A stretch of 64,000 nucleotides of DNA from positions 496,001-560,000 of the forward strand of contig NZ_JAAIYO010000004.1 of assembly GCF_014930455.1 (NCBI RefSeq). The letters run 5' to 3'. Origin of the DNA: Corallococcus soli (lineage in GTDB: Bacteria; Myxococcota; Myxococcia; Myxococcales; Myxococcaceae). The notes below the pieces were generated by a model. That model made no database searches. It was given only the letters and a program-made list of their open reading frames with translations, and was not told the DNA's origin. Below are positions 17,095 to 25,742 of the stretch, in pieces; within the stretch, counting starts at the first letter, position 1, and each line of letters starts with the position of its first letter. The position numbers and the translations under genes were made by a program.

Positions 17095-18903
17095 ATGGTC
17101 GCTGTCACCGAGCCCGCTGCCCGTCCCCAGGATGTCCTCGCTGGTGGGGCGTTCCTCTTCCAGGAGGTGGGCGCCACCCGCATCCTCACGCCGGAGGGCT
17201 TCTCCGAGGAGCAGCGGCTCTTCTTCAAGACGGCGCTCCAGTTCTGCCGTGAGCAGGTGCTGCCGCAGGCCGCGCGCATCGAGGGCAAGGACAACGCGCT
17301 GCTGCGCGACCTCTTGCGCCGCGCGGGCGAGCTGGGCCTGCTGAGCGTGGACATCGCGGAGACCTACGGCGGCACGGGCCTGGACAAGACGACGTCGCTG
17401 CTGCTCGCGGAGGCGATGAGCCTCCAGGGCTCCTGGTCGGTGACGTCCAGCGCGCACACGGGCATCGGCACGCTGCCCATCGTCTGGTTCGGCAACGCGG
17501 CGCAGAAGGAGAAGTACCTGCCGAAGCTGGCCACCGGTGAGTGGGTGGCGGCGTACGCGCTCACGGAGCAGGGCAGCGGCAGCGACGCGCGCGGGGCGAA
17601 GACGAAGGCGGTGCGCACGGCGGACGGCCAGCACTACCTGCTCAACGGCTCCAAGCTCTACATCACCAACGCGGCCTTCGCGGACGTGTTCGTCGTCTTC
17701 GCGCAGGTGGACGGCGACAAGTTCACCGGCTTCATCGTGGAGAAGGACACCCCCGGCCTCACCGTGGGCCCCGAAGAGCACAAGATGGGCATCCGCGGCT
17801 CGTCCACCTGTCCGCTCTACTTCGAGGACGCGAAGGTGCCGGCGGAGAACCTGCTGGGCGAGCTGGGCAAGGGCCACCGCATCGCCTTCAACATCCTCAA
17901 CTACGGCCGCCTCAAGCTGGGCGCGGGCGTCATCGGCGGCATGAAGCTCCAGTTGCAGAGCGCGCTCAAGTTCGCGCAGGAGCGCAAGCAGTTCAAGGCG
18001 CCCATCGCCACGTTCCCGCTCATCCGCGAGAAGCTCGCGCGCATGGCGACGCTCGTCTACGCGGTGGAGAGCATGACGTACCGCACCGCGGGGCTCGTGG
18101 ACGGGCGGCTCGCGGCGAAGGAGCGCTCGGACGCGGACTACGACGCGCACGTCATCGCCGCGATGGAGGAGTTCGCCACCGAGGCCTCCATCATGAAGGT
18201 CTTCGGTTCGGAGGCCCTGGGCTTCCTGGTGGATGACGCGGTGCAGGTGCACGGCGGCGCCGGCTACATCGAGGAGTACCCGGTGGAGCGCGCCTACCGC
18301 GACGCACGCATCAACCGCATCTTCGAGGGCACCAACGAAATCAACCGCATGCTCATCACCGGCATCCTGCTCAAGCGCGCGGTGAAGGGCGACCTGCCGC
18401 TGTTCGCGCAGGCCCGCTCCGTGTCGGAGGAGCTGAACCGGGGCGAGCGTCCCCGCGCGGGCCGTGAGGACGCGCTGGCCCACGAGGAGATCGCCGCCGA
18501 GTGCGCCAAGCACCTGGCCATCCACGGCATGCGCCTGGCCGCGGAGGCGTTCGGCACGGAGCTGGACAAGCACCAGGAGGTCATGGCCGCGCTGGCGGAC
18601 GTGGTGATGGACGCGTACGCGCTGGACTCCATGGTGACGCGCACCCGTCAGGCCGCCGCCAGCGGCGTGCTGGATCCGATGCGCGTGGCGCTGGTGCGGC
18701 TGTACGCGATGGAGTCCACCACGCGCGCCTTCGAGCGCACCCGCCGCGCGCTGTGCGCCACGCTCAAGGGCGACGTGCTCGCGCTGGAGCTCAAGCGGCT
18801 GGCCGCGCTGGACGCCTTCACGGCGTACGACCCGGCGGAGCTGCGGGAGACCATCGTCGCGGGCCTGGAAGACGCGGGCGGCTACCCGTACAACCCGCTG
18901 TAG
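17095..18903 (+). CDS. acyl-CoA dehydrogenase, VLCAD/ACAD9-like long form
   Basis: A 602-residue flavoprotein. The acyl-CoA dehydrogenase core spans about 20-430, with the FAD-binding segments ALTEQGSGSDA and LNGSKLYITNA. The catalytic base is Glu411 in RIFEGTNEINR. About 170 extra C-terminal residues match the layout of very-long-chain enzymes, which act on long acyl-CoAs and can be membrane associated. The enzyme performs the first step of beta-oxidation and passes electrons to ETF. It stands alone, facing a convergent PilZ gene with 46 bp between. The ATG at 17095 follows GGAGGTTGTAG. Confidence 0.93.
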   Translation: MVAVTEPAARPQDVLAGGAFLFQEVGATRILTPEGFSEEQRLFFKTALQFCREQVLPQAARIEGKDNALLRDLLRRAGELGLLSVDIAETYGGTGLDKTTSLLLAEAMSLQGSWSVTSSAHTGIGTLPIVWFGNAAQKEKYLPKLATGEWVAAYALTEQGSGSDARGAKTKAVRTADGQHYLLNGSKLYITNAAFADVFVVFAQVDGDKFTGFIVEKDTPGLTVGPEEHKMGIRGSSTCPLYFEDAKVPAENLLGELGKGHRIAFNILNYGRLKLGAGVIGGMKLQLQSALKFAQERKQFKAPIATFPLIREKLARMATLVYAVESMTYRTAGLVDGRLAAKERSDADYDAHVIAAMEEFATEASIMKVFGSEALGFLVDDAVQVHGGAGYIEEYPVERAYRDARINRIFEGTNEINRMLITGILLKRAVKGDLPLFAQARSVSEELNRGERPRAGREDALAHEEIAAECAKHLAIHGMRLAAEAFGTELDKHQEVMAALADVVMDAYALDSMVTRTRQAAASGVLDPMRVALVRLYAMESTTRAFERTRRALCATLKGDVLALELKRLAALDAFTAYDPAELRETIVAGLEDAGGYPYNPL

Positions 18904-18949
18904 TCCCCAGGGCGTGAAGACGTGAGGACGTGGAGCGGGTGCCCGGGGC

Positions 18950-19660
18950 TCAGGGCATCCGCGACACGGCGTCCAGCCCGAAGCTGACCCGCGCCCGCCA
19001 GGGCCCGGGCGGCAGGTGCTCCAGCGCCATCAGCGCTTCCAGCCGCTGGAGCATGTCCGGCCGCAGCCGGCCGAACGTCGCGCCGAAGCCCGGGGTGACG
19101 GCCTCCGTGGAGCCCTTGCGCGGCAGGGTGGAGGTCCACGCCACCTCGCCGTGCAGCAGCAGCGGGCCCTCCTTCATGTCCATCTCCAGGAGGAAGGGCG
19201 TGCCCACCTGCACCTCGCGGGGCAGGGCAGGGGCCTCCACCTCCAGGCCCACGCCGCCGCGCGAGATGTCCCGCACGAAGAACGAGGGGGCCCGGGGGTC
19301 GCCTTCCTTCGCGCGCACGTGCAGGGGCATGCGCGGGAAGCGGCGCAGGCCGTTCTGCTCCTCCTGGGCGAAGATGTGCTGGAGCACCACGTCCAGGGCG
19401 GTGCGATCCTCCGCGCCGTCGTAGCGGATGGTGAGCTGGAAGCGCTCGCCCGGGCGGGGCTCCACCTTGACGACCTCCCCCAGCACCTCCACCGGACGGG
19501 GCATGCCGCCCGCGTGCAGCTCGAAGGTGAAGCGGGTGCCCAGCGGCAGCGCCTTGCGCGTCTCCAGGGTGACACCTCCCTGGCCCACGCTGCGGGTGTA
19601 CTCGCCGACCAGCGACTGCGGCGTCTTGTAGGCCACCTTCAGTCGAACGTTCGTGCTCAC
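18950..19660 (-). CDS. tandem PilZ-domain protein
   Basis: A 236-residue cytoplasmic protein made of two PilZ-like barrels. The second (about 105-215) has the c-di-GMP binding elements: RRFPRMPLHVR at the domain start (RxxxR type) and DISRGGVGLE (D/NxSxxG type). The first (1-95) keeps the GQGGVTLE strand but lacks a clear RxxxR, so it may be structural. Myxobacteria carry many such PilZ proteins, which link c-di-GMP to motility and surface properties. It diverges from mraZ across about 236 bp. Binding of c-di-GMP is inferred, not shown. Confidence 0.85.
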   Translation of the reverse strand: MSTNVRLKVAYKTPQSLVGEYTRSVGQGGVTLETRKALPLGTRFTFELHAGGMPRPVEVLGEVVKVEPRPGERFQLTIRYDGAEDRTALDVVLQHIFAQEEQNGLRRFPRMPLHVRAKEGDPRAPSFFVRDISRGGVGLEVEAPALPREVQVGTPFLLEMDMKEGPLLLHGEVAWTSTLPRKGSTEAVTPGFGATFGRLRPDMLQRLEALMALEHLPPGPWRARVSFGLDAVSRMP

Positions 19661-19789
19661 GCGCCCACCACTCTCAGCCTGGGAGCGGAAAAACTCAAGT
19701 TTACCCCACCTCCAGGGGTAGGCCGCCCCGCGGGTGCCCTCCGGGATGTCCGGCGCCGGGCGCGCGGTGTTCCAACCTGTTGCGGTTTC

Positions 19790-19818
19790 TTGACCCCCCT
19801 GGGGGGGGCGCGTATGTA
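19790..19818 (+). promoter_or_regulatory. candidate sigma-70-type promoter for the dcw cluster
   Basis: TTGACC at 19790-19795 and TATGTA at 19813-19818 are 17 bp apart, about 80 bp before mraZ. The spacer holds a C-run/G-run inverted repeat. Downstream, TGGGA (19843-19847) and TGGGC (19871-19875) could be MraZ boxes, since MraZ binds TGGGN repeats in other bacteria. Confidence 0.45.
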
Positions 19819-19896
19819 TGCCGGCCGCAGAGGGGTAAGAAGTGGGAAGGAGTGGTGGTCCGACCCGTGCTGGGCTGAAAAGGTGGATCGTCCCGC

Positions 19897-20349
19897 GTGT
19901 TCCGAGGCGTCTATGAGCACCAGATCGACGCGAAGGGGCGCACCAGCCTCCCGGCGAAGCTCCGGGAGACGTTGGTGGGCGCCTACGACGAGCGGCTCAT
20001 CGTCACCACGGCCCTGGACCCCTGCCTCCACGCCTACCCGGTGCGGGAGTGGGAGGCGCTGGAGACCGCGCTCGCCCGGCGCAACCCCATGGAACCGGGG
20101 GTCAAGACGTTGATGCGGCTGTACGTGGCCAGCGCGCAGGAGTGCCCGTTGGACAAGCTGGGCCGGCTGCTCATCCCGCCGTCGCTCAGGACGTACGCGA
20201 AGCTGGAGAAGGACGTGGTGTGGGCGGGGATGGTGAAGGTGATTGAGCTTTGGAGCCTGGACGGTTGGGCGAAGGCGCAGGCGGATGCGCGCCAGGAAGC
20301 CACCTCCCAGGACGTGTTGCGGGTGCTGGGCGAGCTGCGCCAGCCGTAG
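19897..20349 (+). CDS. mraZ: MraZ, transcriptional regulator of the dcw cluster
   Basis: A 150-residue MraZ with two AbrB-like half-domains. Each has its conserved signature: [13 protein letters not shown] near residue 11 and [14 protein letters not shown] near residue 86. MraZ forms rings that bind repeated TGGG boxes upstream of its own operon and usually represses it. Translation starts at a GTG (19897), where the family begins with MFRG. It is the first gene of the division and cell-wall cluster. The next gene is not rsmH as usual but a STAS-domain gene 63 bp on. Confidence 0.95.
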   Translation: MFRGVYEHQIDAKGRTSLPAKLRETLVGAYDERLIVTTALDPCLHAYPVREWEALETALARRNPMEPGVKTLMRLYVASAQECPLDKLGRLLIPPSLRTYAKLEKDVVWAGMVKVIELWSLDGWAKAQADARQEATSQDVLRVLGELRQP

Positions 20350-20412
20350 CCAGGAAGTCGACAGCAGCCGGAAGTTCTCGCCAAGTAGTGCTCCGACGAA
20401 GGGTGGCAGCGC

Positions 20413-20796
20413 ATGGACCAGATGCAGGAGGTTCGACGGAACAGGGCGGCCCTGGCGGCTTCCGAGCGCGTGGAGACCCTCATGCTGGAGGGCGAGCTGG
20501 GCGAGGAGGAGCTCACCCAGCTGTGCGAGGACCTGATGCACCGGCTGCACCGGGGCATCCGCCAGGTGGTGGTGGACTTCGCGGACGTGTCGCACCTGAA
20601 CTACCGGGGCGTGCGCCCGCTGATGGCCCGCACGGAGGCGTTCCGCCGCGCCGGTGGCGACGTGAAGCTGTCCGGGCTGTCGCCGTACCTGGCCGCCATC
20701 TTCCGCGCGGCCGGCGCCCACGACACCTTCGAACTGTATCCGCACATGAACGATGCCCGGGCCGCCTTCTCGCTCGCGCGCGCTCCCTTCGTCTGA
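20413..20796 (+). CDS. STAS-domain protein (anti-sigma-factor-antagonist-like)
   Basis: A 127-residue protein whose residues 20-120 read as a STAS domain: [15 protein letters not shown], then [20 protein letters not shown] and the C-terminal helix after [16 protein letters not shown]. In SpoIIAA-like proteins a Ser or Thr after the second strand is phosphorylated; here the equivalent segment is VSHLNYRG, which has an Asn-Tyr where Ser/Thr is expected, so switching by phosphorylation is doubtful. STAS proteins bind anti-sigma factors, kinases or lipids. It sits between mraZ and rsmH, 63 bp and 16 bp away, so it should be expressed with the division genes. Role there unknown. Confidence 0.82.
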   Translation: MDQMQEVRRNRAALAASERVETLMLEGELGEEELTQLCEDLMHRLHRGIRQVVVDFADVSHLNYRGVRPLMARTEAFRRAGGDVKLSGLSPYLAAIFRAAGAHDTFELYPHMNDARAAFSLARAPFV

Positions 20797-20812
20797 GCAC
20801 CCCCTGAGCCCC

Positions 20813-21718
20813 GTGGACTTCCACCACCAGACCGTCCTGCTCCACGAGACGGTGGACGTCCTGCTCCCGAAAGAGGGCAAGGTCATCCTCGACGGCACGC
20901 TCGGAGGCGGAGGCCACACCGAAGCGCTCCTCGCCCGGGGCGCCACGGTGGTGGGCGTGGACCGGGACCCGGTGGCGCTCGCGGCGGCCACCGCCCGCAT
21001 GGGCGCCAACGCGCGCTTCCAGGCCCGGCAGGGCAACTTCGCGGAGCTGTCCCGCGTGGCGGAGGACCTGCTCCCCGTGGACGGCGTGCTGGTGGACCTG
21101 GGCGTGTCCTCGCCCCAACTGGACGTGGCCGAGCGCGGCTTCTCCTTCATGAAGGACGGCCCGCTGGACATGCGCATGGGCGACACCGGCCCCACCGCCG
21201 CGGAGCTCATCGCCATCACCGACGAGCGCGACCTGGCGCAGATCCTCCGCGACTATGGGGAAGAGCCCTTCGCGCGGCCCATCGCCCGGGAGCTCAAGCG
21301 CGCGCTGCCCCAGCGCACGCTGGAGGCCGCGGAGGTGGTGAAGCGCGCGGTGCCCCGCAAGGCGTGGCCCGACCGCATCCACGTGGCCACCCGCACGTTC
21401 CAGGCGCTGCGCATGGCGGTGAACGGGGAGCTGGAGGCGCTGGACGCGCTGCTGGCCTCCCTGCCGTCGCTGCTCAAGGTGGGCGGCCGCGCCGCGGTCA
21501 TCTCCTTCCACTCCCTGGAGGACCGCAAGGTGAAGGAAGCCTTCAAGGCCCTGGTGGGAGGGTGCACCTGTCCGCCGGGCTTCCCGGTGTGCGTCTGCAA
21601 CAGCCAGGGCGACTTCGCCCTCGTGTCCAAGAAGGCCGTCGCGGCTTCCGACGCGGAAGTCGAGGCCAACCCCCGCTCTCGTAGCGCGCACCTGCGCGCG
21701 GTGGAGAAAGTCCGATGA
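20813..21718 (+). CDS. rsmH: RsmH (MraW), 16S rRNA m4C1402 methyltransferase
   Basis: A 301-residue SAM-dependent methyltransferase that makes N4-methyl-C1402 in 16S rRNA. The SAM motif [15 protein letters not shown] lies near residue 25; [21 protein letters not shown] and ISFHSLEDR are signatures of the family. The GTG at 20813 fits the conserved [12 protein letters not shown] start, whereas an ATG 20 codons earlier would lie inside the STAS gene. Three cysteines near the C-terminus ([14 protein letters not shown]) are common in this branch. Its stop overlaps the ftsL start as ATGA. Confidence 0.95.
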   Translation: MDFHHQTVLLHETVDVLLPKEGKVILDGTLGGGGHTEALLARGATVVGVDRDPVALAAATARMGANARFQARQGNFAELSRVAEDLLPVDGVLVDLGVSSPQLDVAERGFSFMKDGPLDMRMGDTGPTAAELIAITDERDLAQILRDYGEEPFARPIARELKRALPQRTLEAAEVVKRAVPRKAWPDRIHVATRTFQALRMAVNGELEALDALLASLPSLLKVGGRAAVISFHSLEDRKVKEAFKALVGGCTCPPGFPVCVCNSQGDFALVSKKAVAASDAEVEANPRSRSAHLRAVEKVR

Positions 21719-22107
21719 GCAAGGTCCTGCCCCGCAACACCGTGTCCGTGGCGGGCGTGCTGATGCACCTCTTGCCCGCCGTGTTCCTCTTCGCGCTGTT
21801 CGCCGCCGTGGGCATCCTCCACGTCACCAGCCGCGTGCTGGTGGTGGACATGGGCTACCGCCTGTCCAACGCGGAGGGCGAGAGCCGCACGCTGACCCGG
21901 GAGCATGATCGGCTCAAGCTGGAGCTGGCCACGCTCAAGGCGCCGGGCCGCCTGGAGCGCGTGGCGCGCGAGCAGCTGGGCATGGCCATGCCCCGGGGCG
22001 GCGCGGTGGTGTCCGTGGGGGATGAGCGCGTGAAGGATGCGCGCACCGCGCAGGCCCGTTCGTCGGCGCCGGGCGTGCGCATGGCGGAGCGGGGTGCCCA
22101 GCGGTGA
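21715..22107 (+). CDS. ftsL: FtsL-like cell-division protein
   Basis: A 130-residue bitopic protein: short cytoplasmic tail, one membrane helix (about residues 15-40), then a periplasmic coiled coil (about 50-85) with a heptad-like pattern of Leu. The segment [15 protein letters not shown] is the usual FtsL/FtsB-type end of the coil. FtsL joins FtsB and FtsQ to link the Z-ring to FtsW/FtsI. The family diverges fast, so the call rests on topology and on the position between rsmH and ftsI. It overlaps rsmH by ATGA and ftsI by GTGA. A 35-residue basic tail follows the coil. Confidence 0.88.
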   Translation: MSKVLPRNTVSVAGVLMHLLPAVFLFALFAAVGILHVTSRVLVVDMGYRLSNAEGESRTLTREHDRLKLELATLKAPGRLERVAREQLGMAMPRGGAVVSVGDERVKDARTAQARSSAPGVRMAERGAQR

Positions 22108-24125
22108 GGGACTTCAAGAGCGCGCGGGCGCCCGAATCCAACGCCAAGTGGCTCAAGCTGCGCGTCCAGCTGCTGTTCGGGCTGTTCCTCGCGCTCTTGG
22201 GCACGGCGTTCGCCCGCGCGGTCTACCTCCAGGTCTTCCAGCAGGAGAAGCTGCGCGGCCTGGCGCAGGACCAGTACGTCCGGCAGATCGACATCCCGGC
22301 CCGCCGGGGCGACATCTTCGACCGGCGCGGCACGCCGCTCGCGCAGAGCGTGGAGGTGGACTCCATCTGGGTGGACCCGTCCATGCTCCCCGACGTGCGG
22401 CAGGCGGCGCGGCTGCTCGCCAAGGCCGTGCACCTGGACCCCAACGACGTCGCCTCGCGCATCGGCCGCGCCAAGCGCTTCGCGTGGGTGAAGCGTCAGG
22501 CGAAGCCGCAGGAGGTGGAGGCGGTGAAGGCGCTGGGGCTCCCGGGCCTGGGCTTCACCAAGGAGCCCAAGCGCTTCTACCCCCAGCGCGAGCTGGGCGC
22601 GCACATCGTCGGCATGGTGGGCACCGACGGCCACGGCCTGGAGGGGCTGGAGCTGGCGTTCCAGGACGAGCTGTCCGGACAGAACTCGCGCACCTCCGGC
22701 TTCCGCGACGCCAAGGGCCGCAAGCTGATGGTGCAGGGCGCGTTGGATCCGCTGGAGCGCCAGGGCGCCACGGTGACGCTCACGCTGGACCGCCACCTCC
22801 AGTACGTCGCGGAGAAGGCGCTGGCGAAGGCGGTGGACGACGCGAAGGCCATCGCCGGCATGGCGGTGGTGCTGGACCCGCGCACCGGGGAGCTGCTGGC
22901 GCTGGCCAACAACCCGCGCTTCAACCCCAACACGCCAGAGACCGGCGTGAAGAACGCCATCCGCAACCGCGCCGCGCTGGACGCCTTCGAGCCCGGCTCC
23001 ACGATGAAGGCCTTCGTGGTGGCCGCCGCGCTGGAAGAGAAGGTCATCACCCCGGAGACGCTGACCTTCTGTGAGAACGGCGCCTTCCGCATTGGCCGCC
23101 ACACCGTCAACGACACCCACCCGCACGGGTGGCTGACGCCGCAGGGCGTCCTCCAGGTGTCCTCCAACATCGGCGTCGCGAAGATCGCGGACGCCCTGGG
23201 CCGCGAGAAGATGGTCGCCGCCTACCACGCCTTCGGCTTCGCGGAGCGCACGGGCCTGGCGCTGACCGGTGAGAGCCGGGGCGTCATCCCGTTTCCGAAA
23301 TCGGACATCTCCCTGGCCACCCAGTCCTTCGGCCAGGGGATGACCTCCACCGCCGTCCAGCTGACGGCGGCCTATGGTGCGCTGGCCAACGACGGCGTGC
23401 TGATGCGCCCGTACCTGGTCTCCAAGGTGGTGGACCCGGACGGCGTGGTGCTGCTGGAGAACCAGCCCACGGAGCTGCGCCGGGTCGTCTCCCCGAGGGT
23501 GGCGCGCCAGGTCGTGGGCATGCTCGAAAGCGTGATGGTCAAGGGAGGGACCGCTCCCAAGGGGGCCATGGAGGACTACCGCGTGGCCGGAAAGACGGGC
23601 ACCGCCCAGAAGGCGGACCCCGTCGCGCGTGGGTATTCCGACAAACGCATCGCCTCTTTTGTGGGCATGGTGCCGGCCGAGGCCCCGCGCGCGGTGATTC
23701 TCGTGGTAGTGGACGAACCGAAGACGGACGTATACGGGGGGAACGTGGCTGCCCCTGCCTTCAAGGAAATCGCTACCGCCGCCATGGCCCACCTGGCCGT
23801 GCCCCCGTCTCGTACGGTGGCACCCGCCGAGGTGGCCGCGGCCGCTGCGCCTCCGGTGCCCCCTCCGGCATCGAAGGCGTCGGCGAAGGCCGTCCCGGTA
23901 CGGGCCGTCCTGGCGGAAGCGGTGACCGAGACTCCGGAACCCGGCACGGTGCGTGTGCCGGACGTCCAGGGTCAGGCGGGACGCGAAGCCGTGGTGAAGT
24001 TGCTTGCCGCGGCGTTGGAGCCACAGCTGCAAGGCAGTGGACGAGTGGTGTCTCAGACCCCCCCCGCCGGTGCGCTGGTGGAGAAGGGGGCCCGGGTGAC
24101 GCTGGAACTGGCGACGCGGCAATGA
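22104..24125 (+). CDS. ftsI: FtsI/PBP3, septal peptidoglycan transpeptidase with C-terminal PASTA domain
   Basis: A 673-residue class B penicillin-binding protein. One N-terminal membrane helix (about 15-38) is followed by the dimerisation domain (RRGDIFDRRGTPLA) and the transpeptidase domain with all three motifs: Ser299-Thr-Met-Lys302, Ser353-Ser-Asn355 and Lys497-Thr-Gly499. An Ala/Pro linker leads to one PASTA domain (about 615-673, VPDVQGQAG to LELATRQ). PASTA domains are usual in Gram-positive PBPs and less so in Gram-negative FtsI. It cross-links septal murein together with FtsW. It starts at GTG 22104, overlapping ftsL by 4 bp. Confidence 0.95.
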   Translation: MRDFKSARAPESNAKWLKLRVQLLFGLFLALLGTAFARAVYLQVFQQEKLRGLAQDQYVRQIDIPARRGDIFDRRGTPLAQSVEVDSIWVDPSMLPDVRQAARLLAKAVHLDPNDVASRIGRAKRFAWVKRQAKPQEVEAVKALGLPGLGFTKEPKRFYPQRELGAHIVGMVGTDGHGLEGLELAFQDELSGQNSRTSGFRDAKGRKLMVQGALDPLERQGATVTLTLDRHLQYVAEKALAKAVDDAKAIAGMAVVLDPRTGELLALANNPRFNPNTPETGVKNAIRNRAALDAFEPGSTMKAFVVAAALEEKVITPETLTFCENGAFRIGRHTVNDTHPHGWLTPQGVLQVSSNIGVAKIADALGREKMVAAYHAFGFAERTGLALTGESRGVIPFPKSDISLATQSFGQGMTSTAVQLTAAYGALANDGVLMRPYLVSKVVDPDGVVLLENQPTELRRVVSPRVARQVVGMLESVMVKGGTAPKGAMEDYRVAGKTGTAQKADPVARGYSDKRIASFVGMVPAEAPRAVILVVVDEPKTDVYGGNVAAPAFKEIATAAMAHLAVPPSRTVAPAEVAAAAAPPVPPPASKASAKAVPVRAVLAEAVTETPEPGTVRVPDVQGQAGREAVVKLLAAALEPQLQGSGRVVSQTPPAGALVEKGARVTLELATRQ

Positions 24126-24176
24126 GGCCGTGTCCTTTCCAGGCCCCGCATCAGCAATGCGTGTGAAGGGGAAGAG

Positions 24177-25715
24177 ATGAAGCTGACGGATGTCCTCGCA
24201 GGGTGTGGAGCCGAGCAGACCTCGGGCGGCCGTTCCGCGGTCGACGTCACGGGAGTGACGCAGGATTCGCGGCGCGTGAAGCCGGGGGACCTCTTCATCG
24301 CCGTGCCCGGCCTGAAGGAAGACGGGGCCCAGTTCATTGGTGAGGCCGTGTCACGCGGCGCAGTGGCGGTGGTGTCCGAGAAGCAGGGGCAGTCCTCGCA
24401 GGTGCCGTTCTTCAAGGTGAGCAGCGCGCGCAAGGCGCTGGCCCTCATCGCGGCGAACTTCTACGGCCGCCCCGCCGACAAGCTGACGCTCCTGGGCGTC
24501 ACCGGAACGAACGGGAAGACGACGACGACGTACCTCCTGGAGGCCATCCTCGCGACGGCCGCCATGTACTCCGGCTCCCCCGCCCCTGGCGTCATCGGGA
24601 CGCTGGGCTACAAGTTCGGCGGCAAGACGACGGAGCTGGCCAACACCACGCCGGACCCGCTGGATCTGCACCGCATCTTCCGCGAGATGGTGGATGCCGG
24701 CGTGGAGACGGTGGTCATGGAGGTGTCCAGCCACGCGCTCGCGCAGGAGCGCGTGCATGGGCTTACCTTCAAGGCCGTGGGCTTCAGCAACCTGTCCCGC
24801 GACCACCTGGACTACCACAAGGACCTGGAGGAGTACTTCCAGGTGAAGCGCAAGCTCTTCGCGGAGAACCTGGCCGCCACGGGCACCGCGGTGGTCAACG
24901 GCGACGACGCCTTCGCCAGCCGCATCTACAACGAGCTGCGCGGCCAGAAGCGCATGGCGTGGAAGTTCAGCCGCCTGGGGCCCGGTGAGATTTCGGCCGC
25001 GGACGCGACCTTCTCCCTCAAGGGCATCGAGGCCACCGTGAAGTCGCCCGCGGGCGACATCAAGGTGAAGAGCAAGCTCTTGGGGCCCCACAACCTGGAG
25101 AACATCCTCCTGGCGGCGGGCATCGCGTTGGGCGCGGGCATCTCCCGCGCGGACGTGAAGAGCGGCATCGAACTGGTCTCCAAGGTGTCCGGCCGCATGG
25201 ACCGCGCGGAGAACCACCGGGGCGGCCCCGCGCCGGCGGTGCTGGTGGACTACGCGCACACGGACGACGCGCTCAAGCGCTCCATCGAAGCGGCGCGCAC
25301 GCTGGCCAAGGGCCGCGTCATCGTCGTCTTCGGCTGCGGTGGCGACCGCGACAAGGGCAAGCGCCCGCTGATGGGCACGGTGGCCGCGGAGGGCGCCGAC
25401 CTGGTGATGGTGACCAGCGACAACCCCCGCACGGAGGACCCGGAGGCCATCATCGCGGAGGTGACGCCGGGCCTGGAGAAGGGCGGCCTGCGCCGCATCT
25501 CCGCGGGCAAGGCGAAGGTCGGGGAGAAGGGCTACCTCGTGGACGCGGATCGCCGCGCCGCCATCGAGCAGGCCGTCAACCTGGCCAAGGACGACGACGT
25601 CGTCCTCATCGCCGGCAAGGGCCACGAGACCTACCAGACGGTGGGCACCGAGAAGCACGCCTTCGACGACCGCGAGGTCGCCGCGAAGGCGCTGGCCAAC
25701 CGCATCCCGGGCTGA
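24177..25715 (+). CDS. murE: MurE, UDP-MurNAc-L-Ala-D-Glu:meso-diaminopimelate ligase
   Basis: A 512-residue Mur ligase. The ATP loop GVTGTNGKTTT (Lys114), the central HxxY-type segment RDHLDYHKDLEEYF and the ligase C-domain are all present. The DNPRTEDP motif marks specificity for meso-diaminopimelate rather than lysine, so the peptidoglycan is the Gram-negative type. The enzyme adds the third residue of the stem peptide in the cytosol. It begins 51 bp after ftsI with GAAGAG upstream of the ATG and ends 27 bp before murF. Confidence 0.96.
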   Translation: MKLTDVLAGCGAEQTSGGRSAVDVTGVTQDSRRVKPGDLFIAVPGLKEDGAQFIGEAVSRGAVAVVSEKQGQSSQVPFFKVSSARKALALIAANFYGRPADKLTLLGVTGTNGKTTTTYLLEAILATAAMYSGSPAPGVIGTLGYKFGGKTTELANTTPDPLDLHRIFREMVDAGVETVVMEVSSHALAQERVHGLTFKAVGFSNLSRDHLDYHKDLEEYFQVKRKLFAENLAATGTAVVNGDDAFASRIYNELRGQKRMAWKFSRLGPGEISAADATFSLKGIEATVKSPAGDIKVKSKLLGPHNLENILLAAGIALGAGISRADVKSGIELVSKVSGRMDRAENHRGGPAPAVLVDYAHTDDALKRSIEAARTLAKGRVIVVFGCGGDRDKGKRPLMGTVAAEGADLVMVTSDNPRTEDPEAIIAEVTPGLEKGGLRRISAGKAKVGEKGYLVDADRRAAIEQAVNLAKDDDVVLIAGKGHETYQTVGTEKHAFDDREVAAKALANRIPG

Positions 25716-25742
25716 CCCCCAGCCCCACCGCCACCTCCCTTC

